Position numbers and translations under genes: made by a program. 19,879 nt of DNA from Jimgerdemannia flammicorona (Eukaryota > Mucoromycota > Endogonomycetes > Endogonales > Endogonaceae): positions 1-19,879 of the forward strand of contig RBNI01002060.1 in NCBI GenBank assembly GCA_003990745.1. Direction: 5' to 3'. The notes beneath the pieces are model-generated. The model was given only the letters and a program-made list of their open reading frames with translations, was not told the DNA's origin and made no database searches. Positions within the stretch are counted from its first letter, which is position 1. Each line of letters starts with the position of its first letter. This document shows, one piece after another, positions 1-8,082 of the stretch.

Positions 1-2
1 CA

Positions 3-794
3 ACTGTAGATCCTCAAACCAGAGCCAGAGAAGCCCTTGCCATTAGGACCAGGTGGTACCAGGAAACCACAGACCCAAGGACCCACCAGCTTGTAATTGA
101 CCAGGCTTACAAGGATCTATACCAGGCCTTTAGGACATACCACCCAGGACTTAGGAATATTGTCAGCCACCATAGGTTCTATGAACTCCTCCGAGGACAC
201 ATTGGAACCACTAGGACCCCAGAATCTACTACTGTAGCCACCCAGGATTTTTTAGATTATATCTCACCCCCTGCTGCAAGAGGAGCAGCTGCCAAGTGGA
301 TTGCCTCTGATAGTTCTCATCATACCCCAACCAAGACCTCCCTCTACTATAGGCTAGTTGTATACTATGCCTCTGCCATAACCAGGTACAAGAACGAGCA
401 AGCAGGCCACCTATCTCCTACTGCTGAACAAGAAGCAGGTCCATCTTCTTAGCCAGAGACTGATATCCTCTTTGAAGGACCTAGTCAGTACGAGGATACA
501 CTATCTCATCAGGGAAGGGAGTCAGACGAAGACTCTACAGGTTACCAGTCTGATGATAGCCAACAAGGAATAGCAGGCCTAGAAATCTACTAAGGAACCA
601 CAGGTCAAGAAGATCAAACCCCAGAACCAATCTAGCCACCTATACAGAGGTTTGGTTTACTCTCTCTCACAGGACTCTTTGACTTAATATCTGGGAATCA
701 AGTAACTCCAAGTTATATAGCACCACAACCCCACTAAGCAGAACAATCTTTAGGAGAATCTATCCCAATAGGCCCACCACTAATATTCAACACA
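3..794 (+). pseudogene. Open leader frame upstream of gag, no ATG, function unknown
   Basis: The frame starting at base 3 is open for 149 codons to a TAG at 450, and then runs on through stops at 591, 633 and 735 into the gag ATG at 795, which lies in the same frame. The composition looks protein-like: a Tyr/Arg/Ala-rich first half, then an acidic Ser/Gln-rich part. No in-frame ATG exists between base 3 and 795. In the second copy the frame also lacks an ATG between the primer-binding site and the start of the shared stretch, and a TGA lies in frame at 19692. It may be an N-terminal extension of Gag that lost its start, uses a non-AUG start, or is reached by splicing from the LTR. I recognise no domain. 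The four stops all fit C-to-T changes of Gln codons. Confidence 0.5.
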
Positions 795-1889
795 ATGGTA
801 GATGCCAACATTACAGCACTGACCACCCAGCTAGCAGCACTAGCAGGAATAGCAGGACAGATTGCTGAACAGAACAAACCAACCAAGACCTTGCGAATCC
901 CAACATTCAGTGGAAAGAACAGTGATATCAAAAACTTCATCAATGCAGTGGATACAGGCTACCAAGAAAATCAATGGAATGACAACCGAGTACCTATAGA
1001 AATGCTCACAAACAACCAGAACAGCACCCTTCAATAGCTGTTTGCCACATCAGCAGCACAAGTGGAAACAGTAGCCATATTCTTCACTGGAACAGCCGCC
1101 GAATTCTGGTGAACCTTGGAACAACACCCAGTAACCTGGGAAGCCTGCCCTCAAGTCAATAGACAAGTATCTGGCAACAATAGACCAGGCTGGGATGACC
1201 ATGAAGCAGGCCCAGGACTCAAGGCCTTGCTACTGACCAAATTCCGAAATGTGGCCTACATACAAGAAACATGGAACAAACTGTCCCAGATGAGGTTTCA
1301 CAAGAATGACGAAGAAGATCTAGAGACCTTTGTCACCAGAATGGATGCCTATCTCAAAACTGTTGGACTTACTTACCAGGAGAACAATTTGGCCATCAAT
1401 GGTATCAGAGCCAACCATCTCTTTGCAGCCCTACCAGACTGGCTCACCCAGAAGATCAAGGAACAAGGTCTTCTCCAAGGATGCCCCCACTACTCATGGT
1501 GCTTTGCTTAAGTACAAAGAAGAGCCTGAGAAATCCTTGCTGCACAAGCCCTACAAAATCAAGAACACAAGAAGGATAACCAAGATAGAAGAAATCCTAC
1601 CAGGAGAAATGATCATAAGAATGACCAAAGATATGATCAAAGACATGATCAAAGGAACCAGCGAAACCCCAGAGGACCCAGACCTCCCACTGAGGATGAA
1701 AAGAGACAGCTCCATGAAAAGGGATTGTGCTTCATTTACAAGAAGGCAGGACATATCTCAGTCAAATGTCCTGAGAAGAGAAACAGATCAGGCAAACCCA
1801 GTAACCAGAACATTACTGTCATTGGAGAAGGTCCAGGAAAGAAGAACCCTGAGAATGTCATCAAAGTATAGAAGATATGGTACAAGGCT
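795..1889 (+). pseudogene. gag: Gag: capsid and nucleocapsid region
   Basis: The capsid part (about 1116-1450) has the pattern of Ty3-type retrotransposon Gag: a Trp-Asn helix, an acidic stretch, Phe-hydrophobic spacing, then Leu-Pro-Asp-Trp-Leu near 1430-1443. It forms the particle that packages the RNA. Downstream, about 1619-1680, the frame encodes repeated Asp-Gln-Arg units with extra Arg and Pro, a likely basic RNA-binding nucleocapsid segment. A CCHC-type knuckle follows at 1728-1769 with spacing Cys-x2-[Cys]-x4-His-x4-Cys, but the second Cys codon is TAC (Tyr). Stops lie at 1035, 1110, 1509, 1527 and 1869. A longer overlapping frame at 1330-1989 is a shadow, because only the frame used here keeps the knuckle and leads into the dUTPase. 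Confidence 0.85.
1728..1769 (+). other. Gag zinc knuckle with one ligand lost
   Basis: The codons give Cys at 1728, Tyr at 1737, His at 1752 and Cys at 1767. This is the retroviral C-x2-C-x4-H-x4-C spacing with Tyr at the second position. TGC or TGT to TAC is a single G-to-A change or two changes, so this is probably a damaged knuckle rather than a new type. Confidence 0.75.
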
Positions 1890-2310
1890 ACCATCTTCAC
1901 TAAGGCCCACCCAACTGATGCTGGTTATGATCTCTACAGTAGTCAAGACCTCACTATTCCACCAAGTACCAATGCTACAGTACGAATAGGAATTGCAATA
2001 CAAGCTCCCAGAGGTACATACATCTGCTTTGTTGAGTGAAGCAGCCTACCCAAAGAGTTCAATATTGGACTAAGAGGAGGAGTAGTTGACCAAGGATTTA
2101 CTGGTGAAATCCGTGTCATCTTGCGAAATTTTGGAGACATATCATTTGAAGTCAAAGCAGGCCAAAGAATTGCTCAAGCAATCATTGAAGAAATCTGTCA
2201 AGATCTCACTATTGAAGAAGTCCCCGAACTCTCTCAGACAGACCATGGCAAGAAAGAGTTTGGATCTACCAACAAATCTCTCAGTCAAAAGGTCACTACC
2301 ATGAAGGAAG
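1890..2310 (+). pseudogene. Trimeric-type dUTPase domain inside the polyprotein
   Basis: dUTPase hydrolyses dUTP to dUMP and pyrophosphate, which keeps uracil out of newly made DNA. All five motifs of the homotrimeric family appear in order and in frame. Motif 1 is Asp-Ala-Gly-Tyr-Asp-Leu at 1917. Motif 2 is Ser-Ser-Leu-Pro-Lys after the TGA at 2037, which sits where the family has Arg. Motif 3 is Gly-Val-Val-Asp-x-Gly-Phe-x-Gly-Glu-Ile around 2079-2111. Motif 4 is Gly-Gln-Arg-Ile-Ala-Gln around 2160. Motif 5 ends Phe-Gly-Ser-Thr around 2259. The length, about 130 residues, fits one dUTPase subunit. Motif 5 has His-Gly where Arg-Gly is usual, which may be CpG decay of an Arg codon. It sits between the zinc knuckle and the protease, so it would be released or carried as part of Gag-Pol. 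The stop in motif 2 and the stop at 1869 make this copy inactive. Confidence 0.9.
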
Positions 2311-2339
2311 ATGATGAAAACTAGTACAAGAGAATTGCA

Positions 2340-2432
2340 GATGGTTATATACCATGTGGACGATGCCCTCATTCCATTCGAATGTACTGCATGGAACATG
2401 TTGGTAAATGCCATGCATGCCTCTCCAAAGTT
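2340..2432 (+). other. Cys/His cluster between dUTPase and protease
   Basis: In the polyprotein frame, Cys codons lie at 2355, 2364, 2388, 2409 and 2418 and His codons at 2397 and 2412. The spacing is C-x2-C-x7-C-x2-H-x3-C-x2-C. This resembles the first half of a RING finger or a compact zinc-binding module, but the final Cys pair of a RING is not seen. It is flanked by stops at 2322 and 2457, both convertible from Gln codons. A structural zinc site or RNA-binding role is possible. I do not recognise a named family. Confidence 0.6.
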
Positions 2433-2599
2433 TTCAAAATTCAATCTGAGAAATGCTAAGCCCCACAGACTGAGGAACCCAAACAAGACAACCCTCCTTG
2501 TGAAGAATGGAGAGAAACTGACTTCGAGGAGACTGACAGCAATTGGGACAATAATGAGGATGAAGAACTCAACACCATCAAGAAGAAGGACAGTTGCAT

Positions 2600-3020
2600 C
2601 AAGTTCACAGGCCAAGTCTACAGACAGAATGTCAATGTCTTGCTTGATAGTGGTGCTACTGGAAACTACATCAACACTAAGACTGCTAAGAGAATTGGAG
2701 CCCAAAGCAGACCAACTACTGAGAAAAAAAGTGTTACCTTTGGTGATGGAAAGACTGCACCATTGACTAAGATCTGTGAAGATCTCTTGCTCAAGATTGG
2801 CAAATATCAAGAGATGTTGGACTTCAGCATTGTAGATCTTCCAGGACAGGATATCATCCTAGGAAAAGCATGGTTGACCCAGCACAACCCAGATATCAAC
2901 TGGAGAACCAATGAGGTTAACCTGACCCACAAAGGCAGAAAGATCACCCTGACACCCCAGGAAGGCACCAACCACCAAGGAATCGAAATCATCTCTGCCA
3001 TTCAAATAAAGAGACTCTCT
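2600..3020 (+). pseudogene. Retropepsin-like aspartic protease domain
   Basis: This domain would cut the polyprotein into mature parts. The active-site triad is at 2646-2654 (Asp-Ser-Gly, followed by Ala-Thr), preceded by Asn-Val-Leu-Leu. The flap-side and second-half signature Ile-Ile-Leu-Gly-Lys-x-Trp-Leu lies near 2851-2880, as in Ty3/gypsy proteases, followed by Asp-Ile-Asn-Trp. It acts as a dimer in this family. The segment itself has no stop from 2460 to the TGA at 3021, so it is one of the better preserved parts of the polyprotein. Confidence 0.9.
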
Positions 3021-3099
3021 TGAAAAAAAGGAAACACCTACTTCATCTGTACAGTACAAGAAGTCACTGAAGCTACAAGCAGCCCAATTCCAACAGAAG

Positions 3100-3800
3100 C
3101 TCAAGAACTGTTTGAAGAATTTCAAGATGTATTCCAAGACCCCCAAGGACTTCCACCCAAGCACCAAATCCAACATGGAATTGATCTTATTCCAGGATCA
3201 GAACCTCCATACAAGAGTATCTACCAACTGGCCCAACCTGAGCTCAAGACCCTCAAGGATGAATTGACCAAACTACTGGCCCAAGGATACATTGAACCCA
3301 GCTGCTCTCCATTTGAAGCCCCCATTCTATTTGTCAAGAAGAAAGATGGCTCTCTGCAAATGTGTATTGACTACAGAGCCCTCAACAAGATTACCATCAA
3401 GAACCGGTATGCCTTGCCCAGGATTGGTAAATTGCTATACCAAATCTTCAAGGCCAAGACCTTTACTCTACTAGATTTGCGAAATGGCTACCACCAGATT
3501 CTCATTAATGAGAAGGACATTAAAAAGACAGCTTTCCGAACATGGTTTGGATACTACTAGTTCCGAGTCATGCCTTTTGGATTGACCAATGCACCAGCAA
3601 CATTCCATTATCTGATGAATGACATCTTTGGACCACTCCTCAACATCTGTATCCTTGTGTATATTGATGATATACTAATCTACAGCGAGATAGTAGAGTA
3701 ACACTACACCCACCTCAGACAAGTACTGACCCTCCTGCGAGAACACCAACTCTATGCAAAGATGAGCAAATGCAAGTTCTACCAAAACCAGATTGAATAT
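3100..3800 (+). pseudogene. Reverse transcriptase domain
   Basis: The domain copies element RNA into cDNA. Visible motifs include Phe-Val-Lys-Lys-Lys-Asp-Gly-Ser near 3330, Asp-Tyr-Arg-Ala-Leu-Asn near 3369, a Leu-Leu-Asp-Leu-Arg-Asn-Gly-Tyr-His block near 3468-3495 carrying the first catalytic [11 protein letters not shown] near 3567-3596, and Tyr-Ile-Asp-Asp at 3660-3671 carrying the catalytic Asp pair. Stops at 3558 (the Gln position before Phe-Arg-Val-Met-Pro) and 3699 interrupt it. The reading of the 3558 TAG as a former CAG rests on family alignments, which I recall rather than computed. Confidence 0.95.
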
Positions 3801-3899
3801 CTTTGGCACATCATCTCTACTGAAGGTATCAATGTGGACCCCCGAAAGGTATCAGCCCTCAAGGATATCCCTATCCCTACTACCCTCAAGCTACTCCAG

Positions 3900-4440
3900 T
3901 GCTTTCTGGGTATTGTCAGTTATTACCGAAGGTTTATCTAAGGATACTCTGCTATTGCAGCCCCACTGACCAGCCTGGCCTACAAAGGAGTGAATATCAA
4001 AGCTGAATGAACCCCCAAATGCATTCTGGCTATGGACCACCTCAAGAGACTCCTTACTGAGGCCCCAGTGCTGATTGCACCTGACCCTACCAGACCATTC
4101 ACTCTAACCACAGATGCCTCTGATATTGCTATTAGAGCAGTACTCAGCCAAGAAGACTGCCCAGTGGCCTACCTTTTCCAGAAGCTCAAGCCAGCTGAGA
4201 CCTGGTATACCACCCATGAGAAGGAACTCCTGGCTATTGTTACTGCACTCCAGAAATGGCGCCATTTCCTCCTAGGACAGCTATTTGTGGCCTACACTGA
4301 CTACCATACACTGTGGTATATTCACACAGCCTATGCTAACCCACAGACAAGCCCGCTGGATGGAAATTATTGCCAACTTTGATATAGAAATCAAGTATAT
4401 CCCAGGCAAAACCAACCATGTGACTGATGGCTTCTCTAGG
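3900..4440 (+). pseudogene. RT connection and RNase H domain
   Basis: RNase H degrades the RNA strand during cDNA synthesis. The frame shows Thr-Thr-Asp-Ala-Ser near 4110-4124 (first catalytic Asp), His-Glu-Lys-Glu-Leu-Leu-Ala-Ile near 4218 (catalytic Glu) and Tyr-Thr-Asp-Tyr near 4293 (third Asp; family members usually have His after it, so CAC to TAC is likely). Stops at 3939 and 4008 lie upstream. Between about 4320 and 4338 the frame shifts by one extra base. After the shift comes the typical Arg-Gln-Ala-Arg-Trp block followed by Ile-Lys-Tyr-Ile-Pro-Gly-Lys-Thr-Asn. Confidence 0.88.
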
Positions 4441-4494
4441 TACATGAAAGATGAACTTGTCTTCATGGTCGAAGTAATTGGTGACCTCACCTAG

Positions 4495-5550
4495 ATGATC
4501 AAGGATGGCTACCAGCAAGACAGCCCCCTGACGAATTTCCTTCAATTCTGCCAAGACCCAGAGGCTGAGGTCCCAGAACCCATAAGGCAAATGGCCAAGA
4601 GATTCACCTACCGTGACGGACTTATCTACAGGGACCATGACAGAGTGGTTGTACCCAACAATGATACTCTGTGACTCAAGATCATGCAGGAACTCCATGA
4701 TACTCCTACAGCAGGACACTTTGGTTTTGAAAAAACCTACAACCTCCTCTCGAGAGAGTTCTATTGGCCAAAGATAACTGAGGATATCAAAGACTTCATG
4801 GCCTCATGCGAGATGTGCCAAAGGTTCAAAAGTGGTAACAAGCTACCAGCAGGACTCCTGCAACCCTTACCTATTCTGAGTCACAACTGGGACCAGATTG
4901 CAATGGACTTCATTGTCCAACTCCCCAAGACCAAGGCAGGATGGGATGCCATAGTGGTATTCGTGGACTGCATAAGTAAACAAGCTCATTTTGCACCCAC
5001 CAAGACCACCGCTACAGCACCAGAGATTGCTGAGATATTTCTCAACCAAGTATTCAGGCTACATGGCATGCCTAGCACTATCATATCTGACCGAGATGCC
5101 AAGTTCACAAGCAACTTCTGGAAGGCATTCTTCTCCCTCCATGGAACCAAGCTGAAGTTCTCTACTGCCTACCATCCTCAGACTGACAGTCAAACCGAGC
5201 GAACCAACAGGACTCTCAAACAGATGCTTAGTATCTTCTGCTGTTATAAGCAAAATGATTGGGACAAGTACCTAGCCCATGCTGAGTTTGCCTACAATAA
5301 CAGTCAGCAAGCCTCCACAAAGAAGACTCCATTTTTCCTGAACCACAGTCAACATCCAAGGACCCCAAGTACCACTGCGAAATCAGCAGTCCCAGCAGCC
5401 CAAGATCTGGCTGAGACCATTTCTGAGCTTACCCAAATGACAAGAGATGCTCTCATAGAAGCACAAGACTATCAGACCAAGTATGCGAACTTGAAGTGAA
5501 GAGAAGCCTCTTACAATATTGGCAATATAGTCATGCTTAGAACAGACCAT
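4495..5550 (+). pseudogene. Integrase: zinc-binding and DDE catalytic domains
   Basis: Integrase inserts the cDNA into the genome. The N-terminal HHCC zinc site is visible around 4690-4825: two His, then Cys-Glu-Met-Cys. The catalytic triad is Asp at 4906, Asp at 5089 and Glu at 5197. The Asp-Glu gap is 35 residues (D,D35E), preceded by the Tyr-His-Pro-Gln-Thr-Asp block. Downstream lies Ala-Tyr-Asn near 5290 with the usual post-catalytic Phe-Ala-Tyr-Asn-Asn pattern. Stops at 4492, 4672 and 5497 bound an 813-base uninterrupted stretch (4684-5496) holding the whole core. The three stops fit CAG or CGA to TAG or TGA. Confidence 0.95.
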
Positions 5551-5769
5551 CTCCACCCAGACACCCTGGCACAACAACCAGCCAAGAAACTCCATGCTAG
5601 AAGAATTGGACTATACAAGATCATGGAAAAAATCAGTGAAGTCAACTACAAGTTGCAACTTCCCCACAATATCCAAGTACACCCAGTATTCCATATCAGC
5701 CAATTGGTGGACTACCATGAAAACCCATTCCCCAAGTGTATAGTTCCACCACCACCCCCAATTAGGATC

Positions 5770-5985
5770 AATAATCATGAGGAATTCGAAATTGAGGAAG
5801 TACTTGACCACAAGGTCCGCAAATATCCCAAAACAGTCAAGCGCCTTTTTCTGATCAAGTGGAAGGGTTACCCCACCCATGATGCTACCTGGGAAAAAGA
5901 AGAAGCCCTGAAGAATGCACATAAAGCCCTCCAGGACTACATGGAAACACGCACCCCCCAGCAAAGGAAGGAACTACAGCTCTAA
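5770..5985 (+). pseudogene. C-terminal chromodomain
   Basis: After the GPY-like region (about 5590-5720, ending His-Pro-Val-Phe-His-Ile-Ser-Gln-Leu) the frame encodes Phe-Glu-Ile-Glu-Glu-Val-Leu-Asp, then Phe-Leu-Ile-Lys-Trp-Lys-Gly-Tyr and Thr-Trp-Glu, followed by an Ala/Leu-rich helix. This is a chromodomain with aromatic cage positions retained (Phe, Trp and the Trp of Thr-Trp-Glu). In chromoviruses it directs integration to methylated-histone chromatin. The part from 5500 to the TAA at 5983 has no stop, so this end is intact at the sequence level. Confidence 0.93.
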
Positions 5986-6558
5986 GTATAGGAGCATATA
6001 GCGAGCAAGAAGAATACCACATATTTTTATCTGGAAACATATAATACCAAACATTGCGGAGAAAGGAACACTATGGATAACCAACAAGAAGATACCCAGG
6101 CAAAAGAACAATCTAGTATAGTATAGCAAAACGTATTTGAACAACTCCATTTCACGCCATCTGTGTTATCTCTACTGGATGATGACGGATGCTTCATGTG
6201 AAACTTAGGAAAGCCAACAATGTCAAAACCAGTCTAAGTCCATCCACGTGACAGATATTATTACTAGGAATTGCCTCGGATTACAAGAAAAGTCTATTTC
6301 CGAGAGGTTCAAACCCCCAGCCATGACAATGAGAGCCCTCACCCTAGACAAGGATGGCCAGTCCTTGCAAATACACCAACCAGACAAAAAAAAAGTGGAC
6401 CAAGACCTGTTAACCCTGTGTAACCACAACAACGAGTGACAAGATCTTTGAAATTGGAATTTTCTCATGTGACCAGCACATGTTCTACTTACAGCACAGG
6501 TCATGCATTTTGCCAGAAAGCATGACCAAAGGAAGGTCACATCAGATGGGTGAATAAG
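5986..6558 (+). other. Spacer between pol and third ORF, with a possible short ORF remnant
   Basis: The segment holds no recognised domain. A frame open from 6209 to the TGA at 6437 (76 codons, the same frame as the third ORF) has protein-like composition but starts after a TAG at 6206; its first ATG is at 6322. Another broken frame starts at the ATG at 6073 with stops from 6124 on. A run of nine A lies near 6386-6395. A CACGTGAC motif at 6245-6252 equals the one in the LTR. This could be untranslated promoter sequence for the third ORF or the remnant of an earlier exon. Confidence 0.35.
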
Positions 6559-6566
6559 TATAAATA
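6559..6566 (+). promoter_or_regulatory. TATA box of a likely internal promoter
   Basis: TATAAATA followed by CCC stands 66 bases before the ATG at 6632. Between them is a CT-rich run (6590-6612) followed by A/G-rich sequence with CAAG near the start codon, the layout I associate with fungal core promoters. The same TATAAATACCC core occurs in both LTRs. Transcription from here is inferred, not shown. Confidence 0.55.
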
Positions 6567-6631
6567 CCCAAGGCAAGAATACCCCACAACTCTCATCTCC
6601 CCTTTCCTCACAAAGAAAAGACAAGACAAGG

Positions 6632-7462
6632 ATGCCTGCCACCCACTGCCAAACTGCCCGCCATAGCCAGCCCCTCCCAAGCCAGGTTGACTGCCTCTTT
6701 GGACACATCCAGGTTGCCATCCAAGGAAGGAATCACTGCTCAGAGGCCCTTAACCTCTCCAGCCAGGACCTAGGACAGTATGTCCTTGACCACCGTGAAC
6801 TTATCAAAAGGGCCTACCTTGCTACCAGCCACCTAGAAATCTGGCATGAATATGAAATCGGGCACCAGCTCCTCCAACATATGAATGGCCTACCCATGGA
6901 CCAGGTCTCTGACTGGACTCACCTAGATAGGTATGAGCAAAGACTTGCTAAGAAGGTCCACCAAATCATGCCCCATACACCCTTTGCAATCCCCAACCTC
7001 AACTACATACAACTGAAGGACTTCCAGAACCTCTCTTTCCCTGAGATCGATGAACTAGAGATCAAGGTAGCCCAAGAAGCCAACTTCTGGATCACCCTCA
7101 AGTCTACTGACTGCGAACCCTACTGGAGCCTTCTCCTGAATGATAATCCTGACCAATGGTTCCAAGGTCTCTCTGACCTCTTTGAAGGACCGCCCATCCG
7201 AATGGATATTCCCAGGCATGAAGACCAAGAGCCCTACTTGGATGGCCCTAACTGCATCAGATGGAGAACTCCTACACCAGTACCTATTCCAATGCAGGAA
7301 CCATTTGCAGACCTCATTGACTTCTCCATCCTGGTCAGTGAGCCATCTACAACCACCACCCCCCCTGTCTCTGAAGAAGATAGTAATAACCTTGAGGAGG
7401 ATTCCCCACCTTTCTCTCCCCTGGTTCTCAATTTCTCAATCAACGAGAACATTGATTTCTAA
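6632..7462 (+). CDS. Intact third ORF of the gypsy element, function unknown
   Basis: This is a 276-codon ORF with an ATG start, the only long uninterrupted gene in the window. It stops at TAA 7460, which overlaps the polypurine tract and lies 11 bases before the LTR, so it belongs to the element and is not a truncated captured gene. The N-terminal part is rich in His and Gln, the middle (about residues 70-200) is Leu/Trp/Asp-rich and looks globular, and the last 50 residues are a Ser/Thr/Pro-rich, acidic tail that is probably disordered. I see no signal peptide, membrane segment, Cys pairs or enzyme motif, so it is not an obvious envelope protein, and I do not recognise a family. By the stop density of gag-pol (about one per 100 codons) two or three stops would be expected here, but none are present. 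That hints at, but does not prove, selection or chance survival. Confidence 0.8.
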   Translation: MPATHCQTARHSQPLPSQVDCLFGHIQVAIQGRNHCSEALNLSSQDLGQYVLDHRELIKRAYLATSHLEIWHEYEIGHQLLQHMNGLPMDQVSDWTHLDRYEQRLAKKVHQIMPHTPFAIPNLNYIQLKDFQNLSFPEIDELEIKVAQEANFWITLKSTDCEPYWSLLLNDNPDQWFQGLSDLFEGPPIRMDIPRHEDQEPYLDGPNCIRWRTPTPVPIPMQEPFADLIDFSILVSEPSTTTTPPVSEEDSNNLEEDSPPFSPLVLNFSINENIDF

Positions 7463-7473
7463 GGAGGGAAGGA
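7461..7473 (+). other. Polypurine tract
   Basis: Thirteen purines (all A or G) lie directly against the TG that opens the LTR. This is the standard second-strand primer site of LTR retrotransposons. It shares its first two bases with the stop codon of the third ORF. Confidence 0.9.
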
Positions 7474-7513
7474 TGTAATAGAATGAGTGAACAGATGGGA
7501 TGTGACAAATGAT

Positions 7514-7534
7514 CACGTGACCCAGCGATGACAT
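7514..7534 (+). promoter_or_regulatory. Conserved CACGTG and TGACATCA motifs in U3
   Basis: CACGTG lies at 7514-7519, followed within 20 bases by TGACATCA. Both are unchanged in the other LTR (CACGTG at 18911), although the sequence around them has diverged at almost every ancestral CpG. Such motifs fit bHLH and bZIP binding sites. Their role here is inferred. Confidence 0.4.
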
Positions 7535-7796
7535 CATCATATGATTGAGTGTGGCATATGAATAATGAGTGATGAACAATGTAAACGAACGACATAGAAA
7601 ATGATATTTAGCTTACCCCTGACAACCGGCACCGCAGCAACAGTTGCTATAGCTGCTGATCATTGCCTAGTAATTGAGGTCCTGATCACAAAGATATTCT
7701 TTACCAAAAACCACCTGACAAAGGTCGCGATCATAAACCTCATTATAGTTACCAAATTAGTCACTCATACTTAGTCAGAAATCATGGACCAACTTG

Positions 7797-7829
7797 TATA
7801 AATACCCCCCAGTTTCTATCCAAAATAAA
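7797..7829 (+). promoter_or_regulatory. LTR core promoter and polyadenylation signal, copy 1
   Basis: TATAAATA at 7797-7804 is followed by a C-run, and AATAAA follows at 7824-7829. The same pair is in the other LTR at 19194 and 19221. The pairing is typical of the U3/R part of an LTR, with transcript start and end in this neighbourhood. Confidence 0.7.
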
Positions 7830-8082
7830 GTAGTTTTAGTTCAGTCCTTGATACAAGAATCGAGTTCCCCCCATACACACACATTCCCCTGAGTCTTAGT
7901 AATGACATCTAAGTGACTCTAATATTTCTGACTAAACTCCAGAAGCCTAGCTAACTTTTGCCAGAACTGAGATCAGTATACAAATCACAAAGACTTAAGT
8001 AAACCCATTGAACCTGAATTCTAAGGCAAATTTAGTCTGTGTATAGCAAAGAACAAGACCCTTGAAATAGGGCACACAAGAG

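Larger units (their letters stand above)
795..5985 (+). pseudogene. gag-pol: gag-pol polyprotein, decayed
   Basis: This is a single polyprotein frame of about 1,730 codons beginning at the ATG at 795. It stays in one frame to about 4330, shifts by one base there, and stays in the new frame to the TAA at 5983. Internal stops are at 1035, 1110, 1509, 1527, 1869, 2037, 2322, 2457, 3021, 3558, 3699, 3939, 4008, 4492, 4672 and 5497. All but one fit CAA/CAG to TAA/TAG or CGA to TGA. The exception at 4008 sits where gypsy RNase H regions usually have Trp, so it is probably TGG to TGA. No gag/pol frame change is visible, so the family probably made one fused polyprotein. The protein order and motifs are given under the separate domain entries. 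This copy cannot make full-length protein without readthrough. Confidence 0.93.

Noticed and set aside
1330..1989. 219-codon ORF overlapping the end of gag
   Set aside because: It is a shadow frame. The frame continuous with capsid carries the zinc knuckle and leads into the dUTPase, with stops that are simple transitions.
2142..2810. 222-codon minus-strand ORF opposite the dUTPase and protease
   Set aside because: It is antisense to well-supported domains, hydrophobic and Ser/Leu-rich as expected from the complement, and has no motif.
4318..4340. Programmed frameshift
   Set aside because: The site lies inside pol, not at a gag-pol border, and no slippery heptamer is evident. An ordinary indel is simpler.
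3..5985. Reassigned genetic code (stops read as Gln or Arg)
   Set aside because: All three stops occur in frame, one replaces Trp, and the third ORF and LINE ORF1 use TAA and TAG as normal ends. Decay by C-to-T change explains the pattern better.
6632..7462. Third ORF as an envelope gene
   Set aside because: No signal peptide, transmembrane segment, cleavage site or Cys pattern is visible.
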